DNA of 36,157 nucleotides from Lysobacterales bacterium (GCA_015655335.1 JAATFF010000076.1:1-36157), one strand, 5' to 3'; shown: positions 23,943-34,134, numbered from the stretch's first letter. Made by a program: numbers and translations. Notes: generated from the letters alone by a model not told the origin.

Positions 23943-24146
23943 TCAGATGCCGGCGTAACCGCCGAGCACGTATTCGTCTTCTGCCGTCATCGGCGTATCG
24001 GGTGCCGGATGGGCATTCCCTCTGGACTGGCCGCGTACCGGTAGTTCGATCACTACATCGCAGTCGGAATCATTGGACGAGACACGTAATTCCATTTGCG
24101 GATGATCGGCATCGGGTAGCGATACGGACAGTTTCAGGGTATGCAT
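23943..24146 (-). CDS. Small protein of unknown function in the kdp operon
   Basis: A 67-residue soluble protein beginning MHTLKLSVSLPDADHPQ, with alternating beta-type strands (LKLSVSLP, MELRVSS, CDVVIELPV) and an acidic tail ending EDEYVLGGYAGI. It starts 10 bases after the kdpB stop and a GAGG lies eight bases before the ATG, so it is likely translated. No signal peptide or membrane segment is visible. I do not recognise a family. Its position between kdpB and the porin suggests a link to K+ uptake. Confidence 0.72.
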   Translation of the reverse strand: MHTLKLSVSLPDADHPQMELRVSSNDSDCDVVIELPVRGQSRGNAHPAPDTPMTAEDEYVLGGYAGI

Positions 24147-24156
24147 GGAGGTTTCC

Positions 24157-26229
<2,073 letters not shown>

Positions 26230-26265
26230 GGAATCAGAATCCCTATTAAGAGCAGCGCGAATGAA

Positions 26266-28068
26266 TCAGTGCGCCGACATCAGGTACTCGGCGATAGGGC
26301 CAAGCGCCAAAGCGGGTAAGAAAGTGAGTGCGCCGATGACGATCACCACGCAGGTGAGCAGCGTGACGAATAGCGGCGTATGCGTCGGCAACGTGCCGGC
26401 CGAGGCAGGTACATGCTTCTTCGCGGCTAGCGACCCGGCCATCGCGAGCATCGCGATCGCCAAGGTATAGCGAGCCCAGAACATGCATACGCTCAGCATG
26501 ACGTTCCAGAACGGTATGTTCGCGGAAAGGCCGCCGAACGCGCTGCCGTTGTTGTTGGTCGCCGACGTAACGGTATAGAGGATTTCGCTGAAGCCGTGTG
26601 CGCCGGGATTGCCAACGGTAGCTGTGGCTGTGGAACTCATCACCGCGATAGCCGTGCAGATCACGACCAGCGCGCAGGGAATCAGTACGGCCAGACTGGC
26701 CATCTTCATCTCATACGCCTCGATCTTCTTGCCCAGGTATTCCGGCGTGCGGCCTACCATCAGTCCGGCGATGAACACCGCGACCACGGCGAAGGCAAGC
26801 ATGCCGTAAAGGCCTGAACCCACACCGCCGAAAATCACCTCGCCCAACTGCATCAGCCACATCGGTACCAGGCCGCCCAGCGGGGTCAGCGAGTCGTGCA
26901 TGTTATTCACCGCACCGCAGGATGCAGCCGTGGTGATCGCGGTAAACAAACTGCTGGCCGCGATGCCAAAGCGCGTTTCCTTGCCTTCCATGTTGCCGCC
27001 CGACTGCAGCGCCGAGGCGTGCTGATCGATCGACAGGCTATGCAGGATCGGATTACCCGCTTGCTCCGCCGCCGTGACGCCGATGGTCAACGGAATAAAG
27101 ATCACCAGCATCGTGGCGAGAATCGCCCAGCCCTGGCGGCGGTCACCGACCATTTCGCCGAAGGTGATGCACAAGCCTCCCGGGATCAGGAAGATCGCCA
27201 GCATCTCCAGGAAATTGGAGAACGGCGTGGGATTCTCGTACGGATGAGCCGAGTTCGCGCCGAAGAAGCCGCCGCCATTGGTGCCCAGCATCTTGATCGC
27301 GATCTGCGACGCGGCCGGCCCCATTGGCAAGGTTTGCGTAGTCAGTGGTGCGGTCTTGGTTTGCGCGTTGCCCGCGGCATCCTTCACCGGATTGCCAGCG
27401 GCGTCCGTGACCGGTTGCGCGTACGAGCTGGTCTGCACCACTGGCACATCCACGTACGGCTTCAGGTTCTGAATGACGCCTTGCGATACCAGCAGCATCG
27501 CCAGCACGAACGAGATCGGCATCAGGATATAGAGCGTGGTGCGGGTCATATCGACCCAGAAATTGCCGATGCCCTTGGTCGTTTTACGCGCAAAGCCACG
27601 CACCACGGCGGTCAATACAGCAATGCCGGTTGCTGCCGACAAGAAGTTCTGCACCGCCAACGCCGCCATCTGAGTCAGATAGCTCATCGTCGACTCGCCG
27701 GAATAGGCTTGCCAATTGGTATTGGTGATGAAGCTGATCGCCGTATTGATCGAAAGATCGGGGCTCAGCGCCGGAAAGTGTTGAGGATTCAGCGGCAACC
27801 ATTGCTGCATGCGCTGGAAGGCATAAACCGCCAGCATGCCGCACACATTGAACAGCAGCATGGCGATCGCATAGCGCTTCCAGCCCATGTCCTCGTCGGC
27901 TTTGATGCCGCAAAGGCGGTAAATAAACCGTTCCACGCCGCCGCCGAAGCGGGTGACGCGGTTGGATTCGTCGGCAAACACGTGCGTCATGTAGCTGCCC
28001 ATCGATTTGATGAGTAGCAGCAGAACAACCAGATAGATGCCGATCTGGATGAAGTCGTTGGCAGTCAT
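26266..28068 (-). CDS. kdpA: Potassium-transporting ATPase K+-binding subunit
   Basis: A 600-residue inner-membrane channel-like subunit, related to Trk/Ktr, that binds and passes K+. It has ten predicted membrane segments and the four filter-type regions, including SFITNTNWQAYSGE, GTNGGGFFGANSAHPYENP, TAASCGAVNNMHDSLTPLGG and TSATNNNGSAFGG. The segment KPYVDVPVVQTSSYAQPVTD (about 200-219) starts a periplasmic loop. The start is the Met of TANDFIQIG at 28068, overlapping the kdpF stop (ATGA). It is slightly longer than E. coli KdpA (557). Confidence 0.97.
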   Translation of the reverse strand: MTANDFIQIGIYLVVLLLLIKSMGSYMTHVFADESNRVTRFGGGVERFIYRLCGIKADEDMGWKRYAIAMLLFNVCGMLAVYAFQRMQQWLPLNPQHFPALSPDLSINTAISFITNTNWQAYSGESTMSYLTQMAALAVQNFLSAATGIAVLTAVVRGFARKTTKGIGNFWVDMTRTTLYILMPISFVLAMLLVSQGVIQNLKPYVDVPVVQTSSYAQPVTDAAGNPVKDAAGNAQTKTAPLTTQTLPMGPAASQIAIKMLGTNGGGFFGANSAHPYENPTPFSNFLEMLAIFLIPGGLCITFGEMVGDRRQGWAILATMLVIFIPLTIGVTAAEQAGNPILHSLSIDQHASALQSGGNMEGKETRFGIAASSLFTAITTAASCGAVNNMHDSLTPLGGLVPMWLMQLGEVIFGGVGSGLYGMLAFAVVAVFIAGLMVGRTPEYLGKKIEAYEMKMASLAVLIPCALVVICTAIAVMSSTATATVGNPGAHGFSEILYTVTSATNNNGSAFGGLSANIPFWNVMLSVCMFWARYTLAIAMLAMAGSLAAKKHVPASAGTLPTHTPLFVTLLTCVVIVIGALTFLPALALGPIAEYLMSAH

Positions 28069-28157
28069 TCGAACCACTCCGGTTTCAACAGCGCCACGCA
28101 CAAATAGACCGTCAAAGCCACCGCGATCACGGCGGCCAGTCCGTAGAAGAAGTTCAT
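28065..28157 (-). CDS. kdpF: Potassium-transporting ATPase subunit F
   Basis: A 30-residue single-pass membrane peptide, MNFFYGLAAVIAVALTVYLC followed by VALLKPEWFE. The final KPEWF is the conserved KdpF ending. It stabilises the KdpABC complex in the inner membrane. GGAG lies about eight bases before the ATG, and the TGA overlaps the kdpA start. It is too short for most automatic gene calls. Confidence 0.93.
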   Translation of the reverse strand: MNFFYGLAAVIAVALTVYLCVALLKPEWFE

Positions 28158-28212
28158 GGAATTCGCTCCAATAAAAAGGACGCGTGGAAAGTCGCGGCCG
28201 CGCCGCGCACGG

Positions 28213-28305
28213 TCAGCTGCGTGGCCCGAGGCGGTCGCAAAGCAACAGAAAGCCCAGCGTGGCCGCAGCCAGCACGAAACCGAAAATGAGGTAGATGACG
28301 TCCAT
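28213..28305 (-). CDS. Small membrane peptide upstream of kdpF
   Basis: A 30-codon frame, MDVIYLIFGFVLAAATLGFL followed by LLCDRLGPRS, encodes one membrane helix with a C-terminal Cys-Asp-Arg-Leu motif. From memory, peptides of this kind, with a helix and a C-terminal C(D/E)RL, occur before kdpF in several proteobacteria, so it is probably a real subunit-like peptide. It would be the first cistron of the operon, 55 bases before kdpF. The ribosome binding site is weak. An alternative is a chance frame in the leader. Confidence 0.65.
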   Translation of the reverse strand: MDVIYLIFGFVLAAATLGFLLLCDRLGPRS

Positions 28306-28464
28306 GGAAGTACTCAATGCCGCACAGCTGCGCACTTTAGGCATCGGGGCATAAGAAGCGGGTAGCGAAAACGCCACCCCGCGTATAGAACGCGTAAATT
28401 TTTTCGGATCGCTGGAACTTGTCGGCTCTAGCTCCCCCCCTGCGTGCAGGGGGAGGAGTTACGG
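28306..28464 (-). promoter_or_regulatory. Leader/promoter region of the kdp operon
   Basis: This gap upstream of the first small kdp cistron should hold the KdpE-dependent promoter. An AT-rich tract around 28394-28405 (aaattttttc on the plus strand) stands out in GC-rich surroundings, and TATACG near 28384 (minus strand) could be a -10. I cannot define a KdpE site. A CCCCCTGC/GCAGGGGG hairpin (28436-28453) lies at the far side and probably ends the upstream transcript. Confidence 0.4.
28436..28453 (-). terminator. Terminator-like hairpin after the interrupted membrane protein gene
   Basis: CCCCCTGC and GCAGGGGG are perfectly complementary around GT, 11 bases past the second stop of the interrupted gene and upstream of the kdp leader. 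It is GC-rich without a T tract. Confidence 0.45.
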
Positions 28465-28806
28465 CTAATGCACGGAGACTGCCCAGGCGATGAACGCCGC
28501 ATTCACGGCAGTAAGTGTCAGCGCCGCCAGGAACTACACGTCGGCACGGCGCTCCAACCGATGATTGCGGCCTAGGCTGCGGGTACGCAAAGCCCAGTAC
28601 GACGTCAGGCAAGCGGCGAGGTAGAGCATGGCGTTGATCGCCAGCAGATCGTCGCCGAACACATCCGACCGACGTAGCGAAATGACCACCCGGATGATGC
28701 CGATGACCGTCAGGCATACGCCCACCATCGCTGCCGAGGCGGTGAAGATATGCACGCAGATATCATGATCGAGCAGCTGGCGGCGAGTTTCTGCGTTGTC
28801 AGTCAT
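28465..28806 (-). pseudogene. Small membrane protein gene interrupted by an in-frame amber codon
   Basis: From the ATG at 28806 a frame encodes 90 residues (MTDNAETRRQLLDHDICVHI and onward) with two membrane segments, then a TAG at 28536-28534. The same frame continues without break for 22 more residues, FLAALTLTAVNAAFIAWAVS plus VH, ending in TAG at 28467-28465. That tail is a convincing third membrane helix, so the first TAG looks like a single-base mutation (for example TTG or TGG to TAG) in a 113-codon gene. A sequencing error or a suppressed stop are alternatives. The 90-residue form may still be made. Family not recognised. Confidence 0.65.
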
Positions 28807-28899
28807 GTGTGGATCGGAACCGATGGCGTCGATCAACATGGACCGGCTCGTGCCCCTGGGGTTTCACAGCAAGAGCCTGCGTTTAACTGCGGTACGGGC

Positions 28900-29475
28900 T
28901 CAGGAATCCGCGCCGGGGTCGCCCAGCAGGCGCGCTTCCAGCCAATGCGCGACGCGCGTCACCAGCAGCGCGCTGACGATACCCAGCGTCACTTCGCCCA
29001 GGCGGGTCAGCGCGACGGTCCAGAACGGGCCTGCGTGAGGAACGAGCATCACGATGGCGACGGTGGTGGCGCTGAGCTTGCCGGCGCTGCCGATGTTGAA
29101 GCTCCAGCACAGCACGATCGCCACGGCCATCGTGACGGCATAGACCACGTAATTGTCCTGCGCGAGGTACGCACCGATCAGCGCGACGGCGGCACCGATG
29201 GCCGCACCGATCACTTGGTCGAGTGAGGATTTGCGTGTGTCCACATACGTCTGTTGTGTCACGGCGATCGCGGTGAGTGCACCCCAGAACGCCTGTTCGG
29301 TGTGCAACAGCAATCCGAGTCCGTACCCGAGACTGCCTGCGGCCAACGCTTGCGCCGCCATGGACACGCCGTTCACCAGGCGGTGTCCCCACGGCAGCCG
29401 TTGGTACATCTGTTCCAACTGGCGCTGGATATAGCCCAGTTCGCGCCGGTTATCGCGAATGCGTTGTTCCGCCAT
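28900..29475 (-). CDS. FUSC family inner-membrane protein
   Basis: A 191-residue protein with a charged N-terminal helix followed by a FUSC-type membrane block. Hydrophobic pairs at about 38-58, 80-103 and 108-150 surround FWGALTAIAVTQQTYVDTRK, and the last strand is LTRLGEVTLGIVSALLV. The family includes fusaric-acid-resistance and aromatic-acid efflux components; this short form has only the membrane half, so transport of a specific compound cannot be claimed. AAGGAG lies upstream of the ATG. It starts 13 bases after the uvrD stop and is probably in its operon. Confidence 0.82.
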   Translation of the reverse strand: MAEQRIRDNRRELGYIQRQLEQMYQRLPWGHRLVNGVSMAAQALAAGSLGYGLGLLLHTEQAFWGALTAIAVTQQTYVDTRKSSLDQVIGAAIGAAVALIGAYLAQDNYVVYAVTMAVAIVLCWSFNIGSAGKLSATTVAIVMLVPHAGPFWTVALTRLGEVTLGIVSALLVTRVAHWLEARLLGDPGADS

Positions 29476-29488
29476 CGGCGCACTCTCC

Positions 29489-31822
29489 TTAGAGCGGTGT
29501 GAGGTTCGCGTAGGCAGCGACGAGCCACTTGCTGCCGACGCCTTCGAAATTCACGTGCAGCCGCGTGTGCGCACCGCTTCCTTCAGCGCTCACCACGACA
29601 CCGTCGCCAAAGCTGGGATGACGAACGCGCTGGCCGAGCTTCACGGGCAAATCGTCTTTCAGCGACGGCGGTGGTTCGGCGAAGCGGCCAGCATACAGCG
29701 GGCGACTTACCTGCACGCGCGGTCGCACTTCGTCGATCAGCGAAGGCGGCACTTCACCGAGGAAGCGCGAGGGCCGCGCCAGCATTTCGGTGCCGTGCAT
29801 GCGACGCGATTCGGCATGCGTGATGATCAGGCGTTCGCGCGCACGGGTGATGCCGACGTAGGCGAGGCGACGCTCTTCTTCCAGTCGTCCTTCGTCTTCG
29901 ACGGAGCGCTGGCTCGGAAACAGGCCTTCTTCCAGGCCGACCAGGAACACCAACGGAAACTCCAGGCCTTTGGCCGAATGCAGCGTCATCAGTTGCACGC
30001 AGTCGTCCCAGGACTCGCCCTGGCCTTCGCCGGCTTCCAGTGCCGCATGCGAAAGAAAGGCGGGCAGCTCACTCAAGCCCGCCTCGATGTCGTCGGGCGT
30101 CAGTTCGAAACGGCTGGCGACGTTGACCAGTTCGTCCAGGTTTTCCACGCGCGATTCGGCATTGCCGCGACTGTCTTTCTCGTAGAAGTCGCGCAGGCCC
30201 GTTTGCACGATGGCGTGGTCGATCTGCTCGGCCAACGGCAACGCAGACATGGCCCTCTCCCCTTCGGGGAGAGGGTTGGGTGAGGGGTTGTTCGGAGTGG
30301 AAGTTTCCAGCACGCCTGACCCCTCACCCCAACCCTCTCCTCGCTCCTCAAAGCCGAGCACATCCATGTGCTCTCCCCGCGTGCCCCGAAGGGGAGAAGG
30401 AGTAAAAGTGCGAGCCATCTCGTCGATCATGACGAGGAAACTTTTCACCGCATTCTTCGCGCGTCCCGCCAATTCGCTGCCGCCGCTCAACTCATTCAAG
30501 GTGGCTTCCCACATCGAGGTGTTTTCACCGCGTGCACGCCGGCGCAACACGTCGAGCGTGCGATCGCCGATGCCGCGTGGCGGCGTGTTGACGGCGCGTT
30601 CGAAGGCGGCGTCGTCATGCCGGTTGGCGGTAAGGCGCAGATACGACAACGCGTCCTTGATTTCCGCGCGCTCGAAGAAGCGCTGGCCGCCGTATACGCG
30701 GTAGGGAATGTTGTGCTGGGTCAGTTGTTCTTCGAAATTGCGCGACTGTGCGTTGGAGCGATAGAGAATCGCGCAATCTTTCGCATCGCCATGTTCGGCG
30801 ACGTATTCACGAATGCGCTCGATGACGAAGCGCGCTTCGTCTTGCTCGTTGTAGGCTGCGTATACGGCAATCCGCTCGCCTTCTTCGCCGGCCGTCCACA
30901 GTTCTTTGCCCAGGCGCCCGCCGTTGCGTTCGATCACGCTGTTGGCGGCCTTGAGGATGTTGGAGGTGGAGCGATAGTTCTGCTCCAGCTTGATCGTGCG
31001 TGCGCCCGGGAAATCGCGCAGGAATTGCTGCACGTTTTCCACTTTCGCACCGCGCCAGCCATAGATGGCCTGGTCGTCGTCGCCGACCACGAACACTTGT
31101 CCGGTCTGGCCGGCAAGCACGCGGATCCAGGCATACTGCAACGCATTGGTGTCTTGGAATTCGTCGATCAGCAGATAGCGCCAACGTTGCTGGTAGTGCT
31201 CCAGGATGGCCGGCTGCTTCAGCCACAGCTCGTGCGCGTGCAGCAGCAGTTCGGCGAAATCGACGAGTCCTGCACGACGGCACGCGTCTTCGTAGGCCTG
31301 ATAGATCTGAACCAGGGTGCGCGTGACCGGGTGTTGCCCGTGTTCGATGTTTTCCGCGCGCTTGCCTTCGTCCTTCCAGCTGTTGATCTGCCATGCAGCT
31401 TGGCGCGGCGGAAAACGCGCTTCATCCAGGCCAAGGCCGGCGACCACGCGCTTGACCAGCCGTTGTTGGTCGTCGGAGTCCAGAATCTGGAAGCTTTCCG
31501 GCAATCCCGCTTCGCGCCAATGACGCCGCAACAGGCGATGCGCGATGCCATGGAAAGTGCCCACGGTAAGGCCTTGTGTGCCGCCGGGAATCAGGTTGTC
31601 CAGGCGTGCGCGCATTTCGCCCGCCGCTTTGTTGGTGAAGGTGACCGCGAGAATCGCCCAAGGCGGCACGCGCTCGACCTGGGTGAGCCAGCCGATGCGG
31701 TGGGTCAGCACGCGCGTCTTGCCGGAGCCGGCGCCGGCGAGAATCAGGTAGTGGCCAGGTGGTGCGCAGACGGCTTCGCGTTGCGCATCGTTGAGCGAAT
31801 CGATCAGGTGCGAGACATCCAT
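29489..31822 (-). CDS. uvrD: DNA helicase II UvrD, with an in-frame repeat insertion
   Basis: A 777-residue SF1A 3'-5' helicase of nucleotide-excision and mismatch repair. MDVSHLIDSLNDAQREAV matches the UvrD N-terminus; Walker A is AGAGSGKTR, motif II is LIDEFQDTN, followed by VVGDDDQAIYGWRGA, LEQNYRS, VTLHSAKGLEF-like TLHSAKGLEFPLVFL and YVGITRARERL. The C-terminus ends SKWLVAAYANL. E. coli UvrD has 720 residues; the excess is largely residues 472-523, which translate an interspersed repeat (see that entry). The start at 31822 agrees with the family; the open frame extends 47 codons further without homology. Whether the insert lowers activity is unknown. Confidence 0.93.
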   Translation of the reverse strand: MDVSHLIDSLNDAQREAVCAPPGHYLILAGAGSGKTRVLTHRIGWLTQVERVPPWAILAVTFTNKAAGEMRARLDNLIPGGTQGLTVGTFHGIAHRLLRRHWREAGLPESFQILDSDDQQRLVKRVVAGLGLDEARFPPRQAAWQINSWKDEGKRAENIEHGQHPVTRTLVQIYQAYEDACRRAGLVDFAELLLHAHELWLKQPAILEHYQQRWRYLLIDEFQDTNALQYAWIRVLAGQTGQVFVVGDDDQAIYGWRGAKVENVQQFLRDFPGARTIKLEQNYRSTSNILKAANSVIERNGGRLGKELWTAGEEGERIAVYAAYNEQDEARFVIERIREYVAEHGDAKDCAILYRSNAQSRNFEEQLTQHNIPYRVYGGQRFFERAEIKDALSYLRLTANRHDDAAFERAVNTPPRGIGDRTLDVLRRRARGENTSMWEATLNELSGGSELAGRAKNAVKSFLVMIDEMARTFTPSPLRGTRGEHMDVLGFEERGEGWGEGSGVLETSTPNNPSPNPLPEGERAMSALPLAEQIDHAIVQTGLRDFYEKDSRGNAESRVENLDELVNVASRFELTPDDIEAGLSELPAFLSHAALEAGEGQGESWDDCVQLMTLHSAKGLEFPLVFLVGLEEGLFPSQRSVEDEGRLEEERRLAYVGITRARERLIITHAESRRMHGTEMLARPSRFLGEVPPSLIDEVRPRVQVSRPLYAGRFAEPPPSLKDDLPVKLGQRVRHPSFGDGVVVSAEGSGAHTRLHVNFEGVGSKWLVAAYANLTPL
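30252..30409. repeat. CCCTCTCC-type interspersed repeat, copy B, inside uvrD
   Basis: About 158 bp within the uvrD coding sequence corresponds to the repeat at 9427-9606. It has an outer stem CCCTCTCCCC/GGGGAGAGGG, a variable centre, a CCTCACCCC/AACCCTCTCCTCGCTCCTC run, the 18-bp palindrome GAGCACATCCATGTGCTC (30356-30373), and an end in GGAGTAAAAG. On the uvrD strand it encodes residues 472-523, including GEHMDVLG, GEGWGEG and NPLPEGER, with no stop codon. The flanking protein resumes normal UvrD sequence (MSALPLAEQIDH). Confidence 0.88.
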
Positions 31823-31848
31823 CGCGCCATTGTAACCGGCCCTACGAA

Positions 31849-31870
31849 ATCCGCCGCGAATGCGGCGGAT
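31849..31870 (-). terminator. Terminator hairpin after the DUF3185 gene
   Basis: ATCCGCCGC and GCGGCGGAT form a perfect 9-bp stem with loop GAAT, 23 bases past the DUF3185 stop and before uvrD. On the minus strand a short TTTC follows the stem. Confidence 0.6.
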
Positions 31871-31893
31871 GGTTCGATCGAAAATCGGTGGAC

Positions 31894-32112
31894 TCAGCCC
31901 TTTTTGAGCAGGCCGCCCAAGGCGAGCAGCGCGCCGACCACGATGCCGGCGATGCCCATCCATTGGGGGATGGCTTTATCGTGGGTGGCCGTCAGCTTGG
32001 CGGAACCCAGCTGCACCAGCGTGTCGGTCTGCGTGTAGCTGCCATGGCCGAACACGGCCCACAGGCCGCCCACCAACAACACGATACCGACGACGATCAG
32101 GATGGCTCGCAT
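31894..32112 (-). CDS. DUF3185 family small membrane protein
   Basis: A 72-residue protein with two membrane helices (about 3-21 and 50-68) joined by a polar stretch with FGHGSYTQTDTLVQLGSAKL. The length and the hairpin topology match the DUF3185 family. A GGAG site precedes the ATG by seven bases. No function is known. It is an independent gene, between terminator-like hairpins at 31849 and 32174. Confidence 0.85.
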   Translation of the reverse strand: MRAILIVVGIVLLVGGLWAVFGHGSYTQTDTLVQLGSAKLTATHDKAIPQWMGIAGIVVGALLALGGLLKKG

Positions 32113-32173
32113 GGTTCGCTCCGTGTGAATGACTGCCCGATCATAACGGTAGGGACGTGCCGGGGACGTTAAT

Positions 32174-32197
32174 GCGCCGGCGAATTGTCGCCGGCGC
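32174..32197 (-). terminator. Terminator hairpin after the OprD-type porin gene
   Basis: GCGCCGGCGA and TCGCCGGCGC form a perfect 10-bp stem with loop ATTG, nine bases past the porin stop codon. ATTAACG follows on the minus strand. Confidence 0.6.
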
Positions 32198-32205
32198 GTC
32201 AGCGA

Positions 32206-33540
32206 TCAGAATTTGTAATCGATCATCAGACGGTTGTACACGAACGTGTTGTTGGTCGGATTGAGATTGTCGATACCGCCGTTGGAGAGTTCCCAACGAT
32301 CGCGCAAGGTGAGGCCTCGCAGATAGCCGTCCAGGTGATAGATCACGTCGAAGTAGAGATCGTGGCTTCGGCCGCGAAAATCGGTGATGTACTTCGCGTA
32401 CGCCGCGGTGAGTTCGAGTTTCTTGTCGAACAGGTCGTACGTGAACTTGCCCTTCCAGGCGCGACCGGGGCCTGTTTCGACCAGGCCGCGAATCATCGAG
32501 GTGGTGAACAGCGGATCGGTGCCGTAGTTCATGGTGTAGGGCGAAATCAGCGCGCCGCCGCCGACCGCACCGTCTTCGCGCGCGAGCTTGTTGTAGAAAA
32601 TATCGAAGCGGCCGTTGGGTATCACCACGCCGACATCGCCGCCGATCGCCTGGCTTTTTACGCGGTCGCCTGCGATACCGAACAATGCCGTGTCGGTCTG
32701 CGTGAAGCGATTGTCGGAGCCATCGTTTTGCGTGAGATATTGAGCGCCGACGACTGGATTGAAACCCGTATCGGTGTTGAACACGTAGCTGCCCACGGCG
32801 TAGACGGTGCGGGCGAAGTTCAAGAAGTCGTAATACCTCAGTTGGGCGTTAAGACCACCTTTGACGTACGTGGTGCCGCCTTCCCATGTACCCGGTGCAG
32901 ACCGCGAATCGAGCGGCAGCGAGCCATTGTTGCCGTACATCGAATCGCCGTCGTACTTGGACGGGTAATAGAGGTTGTCCGGATATACGCCGAACGAGGT
33001 GCGGCTCTTCCAGCCGTACTCGCGAACGGCAAAGATGTTCCAGCCCGTCAGCGGCGTGACTTGTACCAGCAGTGCGTTGTACGACGACGGAATGATGCGC
33101 GAATCGTTGTTGCCCATCCACGGATCGTCGGTGAGATATTGATAGCCGCCGCGGAACAGGAACATGTCGTTCTTGTATTGCAGGTACGCCTGGCTGAAGG
33201 TGCCGATGGAATTGGTCGGGCCGGCCAACGTCGTGTCTATTTTTGCGAGCGTATCCGAATGCGTGCCCAGCGAGTTGGCCGTGGCGAATGATCCGCCGAT
33301 GCTGAATCCGCCAAAGAATGTGCCCGTTTGCGCATTGATCAGCGCGGCAACGGAAAACGCACTCGCATTGGGCGTGGTCTTGCTGTCGTAGAGGCGATTG
33401 AAGTTGTAAAGGCGAAGATCACCATCCACATGGCCATTCGTAAAAATGTTATCCAGGCCATAGTCGTCATCCGCATGCGCGGAAGCACCGGCAAGGGCAA
33501 TACCCAAAGCGGTGGCGGCAATCATCCATCTCTTCAACAT
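32206..33540 (-). CDS. OprD-type outer-membrane porin
   Basis: A 444-residue barrel protein with a clear signal peptide (cleavage after ASAHA, about residue 23) and alternating amphipathic strands. It starts HVDGDLRLYNFNRLYDSK and ends FVYNRLMIDYKF with the C-terminal Phe used for outer-membrane insertion. This pattern fits the OprD porin family, whose members take up basic amino acids, small organic acids or peptides; the substrate is not predictable. GGGGAG lies upstream of the ATG. It is a single gene between the sulfite-oxidase-fold gene and DUF3185. Confidence 0.78.
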   Translation of the reverse strand: MLKRWMIAATALGIALAGASAHADDDYGLDNIFTNGHVDGDLRLYNFNRLYDSKTTPNASAFSVAALINAQTGTFFGGFSIGGSFATANSLGTHSDTLAKIDTTLAGPTNSIGTFSQAYLQYKNDMFLFRGGYQYLTDDPWMGNNDSRIIPSSYNALLVQVTPLTGWNIFAVREYGWKSRTSFGVYPDNLYYPSKYDGDSMYGNNGSLPLDSRSAPGTWEGGTTYVKGGLNAQLRYYDFLNFARTVYAVGSYVFNTDTGFNPVVGAQYLTQNDGSDNRFTQTDTALFGIAGDRVKSQAIGGDVGVVIPNGRFDIFYNKLAREDGAVGGGALISPYTMNYGTDPLFTTSMIRGLVETGPGRAWKGKFTYDLFDKKLELTAAYAKYITDFRGRSHDLYFDVIYHLDGYLRGLTLRDRWELSNGGIDNLNPTNNTFVYNRLMIDYKF

Positions 33541-33606
33541 GTCGAACTCTCCCCGTGAATGGACGACCGCGTCGCATTCACCATGAATGTGGCAAGAAAA
33601 TTTACA

Positions 33607-34134
33607 TCAAGGTGCAGCTGTGGTGCTGTTCGTTACTTCGATGGTCGTGACGTTATGAATCCATCGCGCCGGCCGTTTGTCGCCGGGTACTACAAGACGA
33701 AATGGGTCGTCCTTAGTCAACGGATGACCGTCTTGCGTATCGGCCAGGATCACCTGCTCGTTGCCCAGTGCAGGATCCAGTTCGGCGAGACTGAAGACGA
33801 CTTGATAGTGGTCGGATGCGGTGACGCGCACGATGGTCGTCATAGCATGTCCGCGCAGTTGTTCGCCGCTCGGAGCACCGGCGCGGCGCAGCACGTCCTC
33901 AAGCATCACGCCTTGCCACTGGCTGGGCGGTTCGTGGTGCGCCGAAGCCGTAGCGCTGGTGCGAGGCAGTGTTGCCAAAGATGCATGATCCAACGTGATG
34001 GGCGGCTTGCCATCCACCAGCAGGCGGATGCTTTGTTGTGGCGATACATTCGCCTGAGGCGTATCGGCAACCACCGGCAACGCAAGGCAAGCCATCAGCA
34101 AAGTGATCAGCTGACACGTGGCCATAAGGTTCAT
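33607..34134 (-). CDS. Periplasmic molybdopterin-binding (sulfite-oxidase-fold) domain protein
   Basis: A 175-residue exported protein with a signal peptide (hydrophobic residues 8-22) and a single oxidoreductase molybdopterin-binding domain: LLVDGKPPITLDHASLATLP at the start, WQGVMLEDVLRRAG in the middle, and FRLVVPGDKRPARWIHNVTT near the end. The mature part contains no Cys, so the Cys that binds molybdenum in sulfite oxidase is missing; cofactor binding may be weak or lost. I chose the Met at 34134 because the signal peptide follows; Met at 34125 is an alternative. A ModE-like site lies 117 bases upstream. Confidence 0.78.
   Translation of the reverse strand: MNLMATCQLITLLMACLALPVVADTPQANVSPQQSIRLLVDGKPPITLDHASLATLPRTSATASAHHEPPSQWQGVMLEDVLRRAGAPSGEQLRGHAMTTIVRVTASDHYQVVFSLAELDPALGNEQVILADTQDGHPLTKDDPFRLVVPGDKRPARWIHNVTTIEVTNSTTAAP

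Noticed and set aside
26896-28017. A 373-codon plus-strand frame opposite kdpA
   Set aside because: It is the antisense of a well-conserved kdpA; no motifs.
30368-32038. A 556-codon open frame on the plus strand opposite uvrD
   Set aside because: It is the antisense of a clear uvrD gene; its composition is Ala/Val/Arg-rich without domains, as expected for a shadow in GC-rich DNA.
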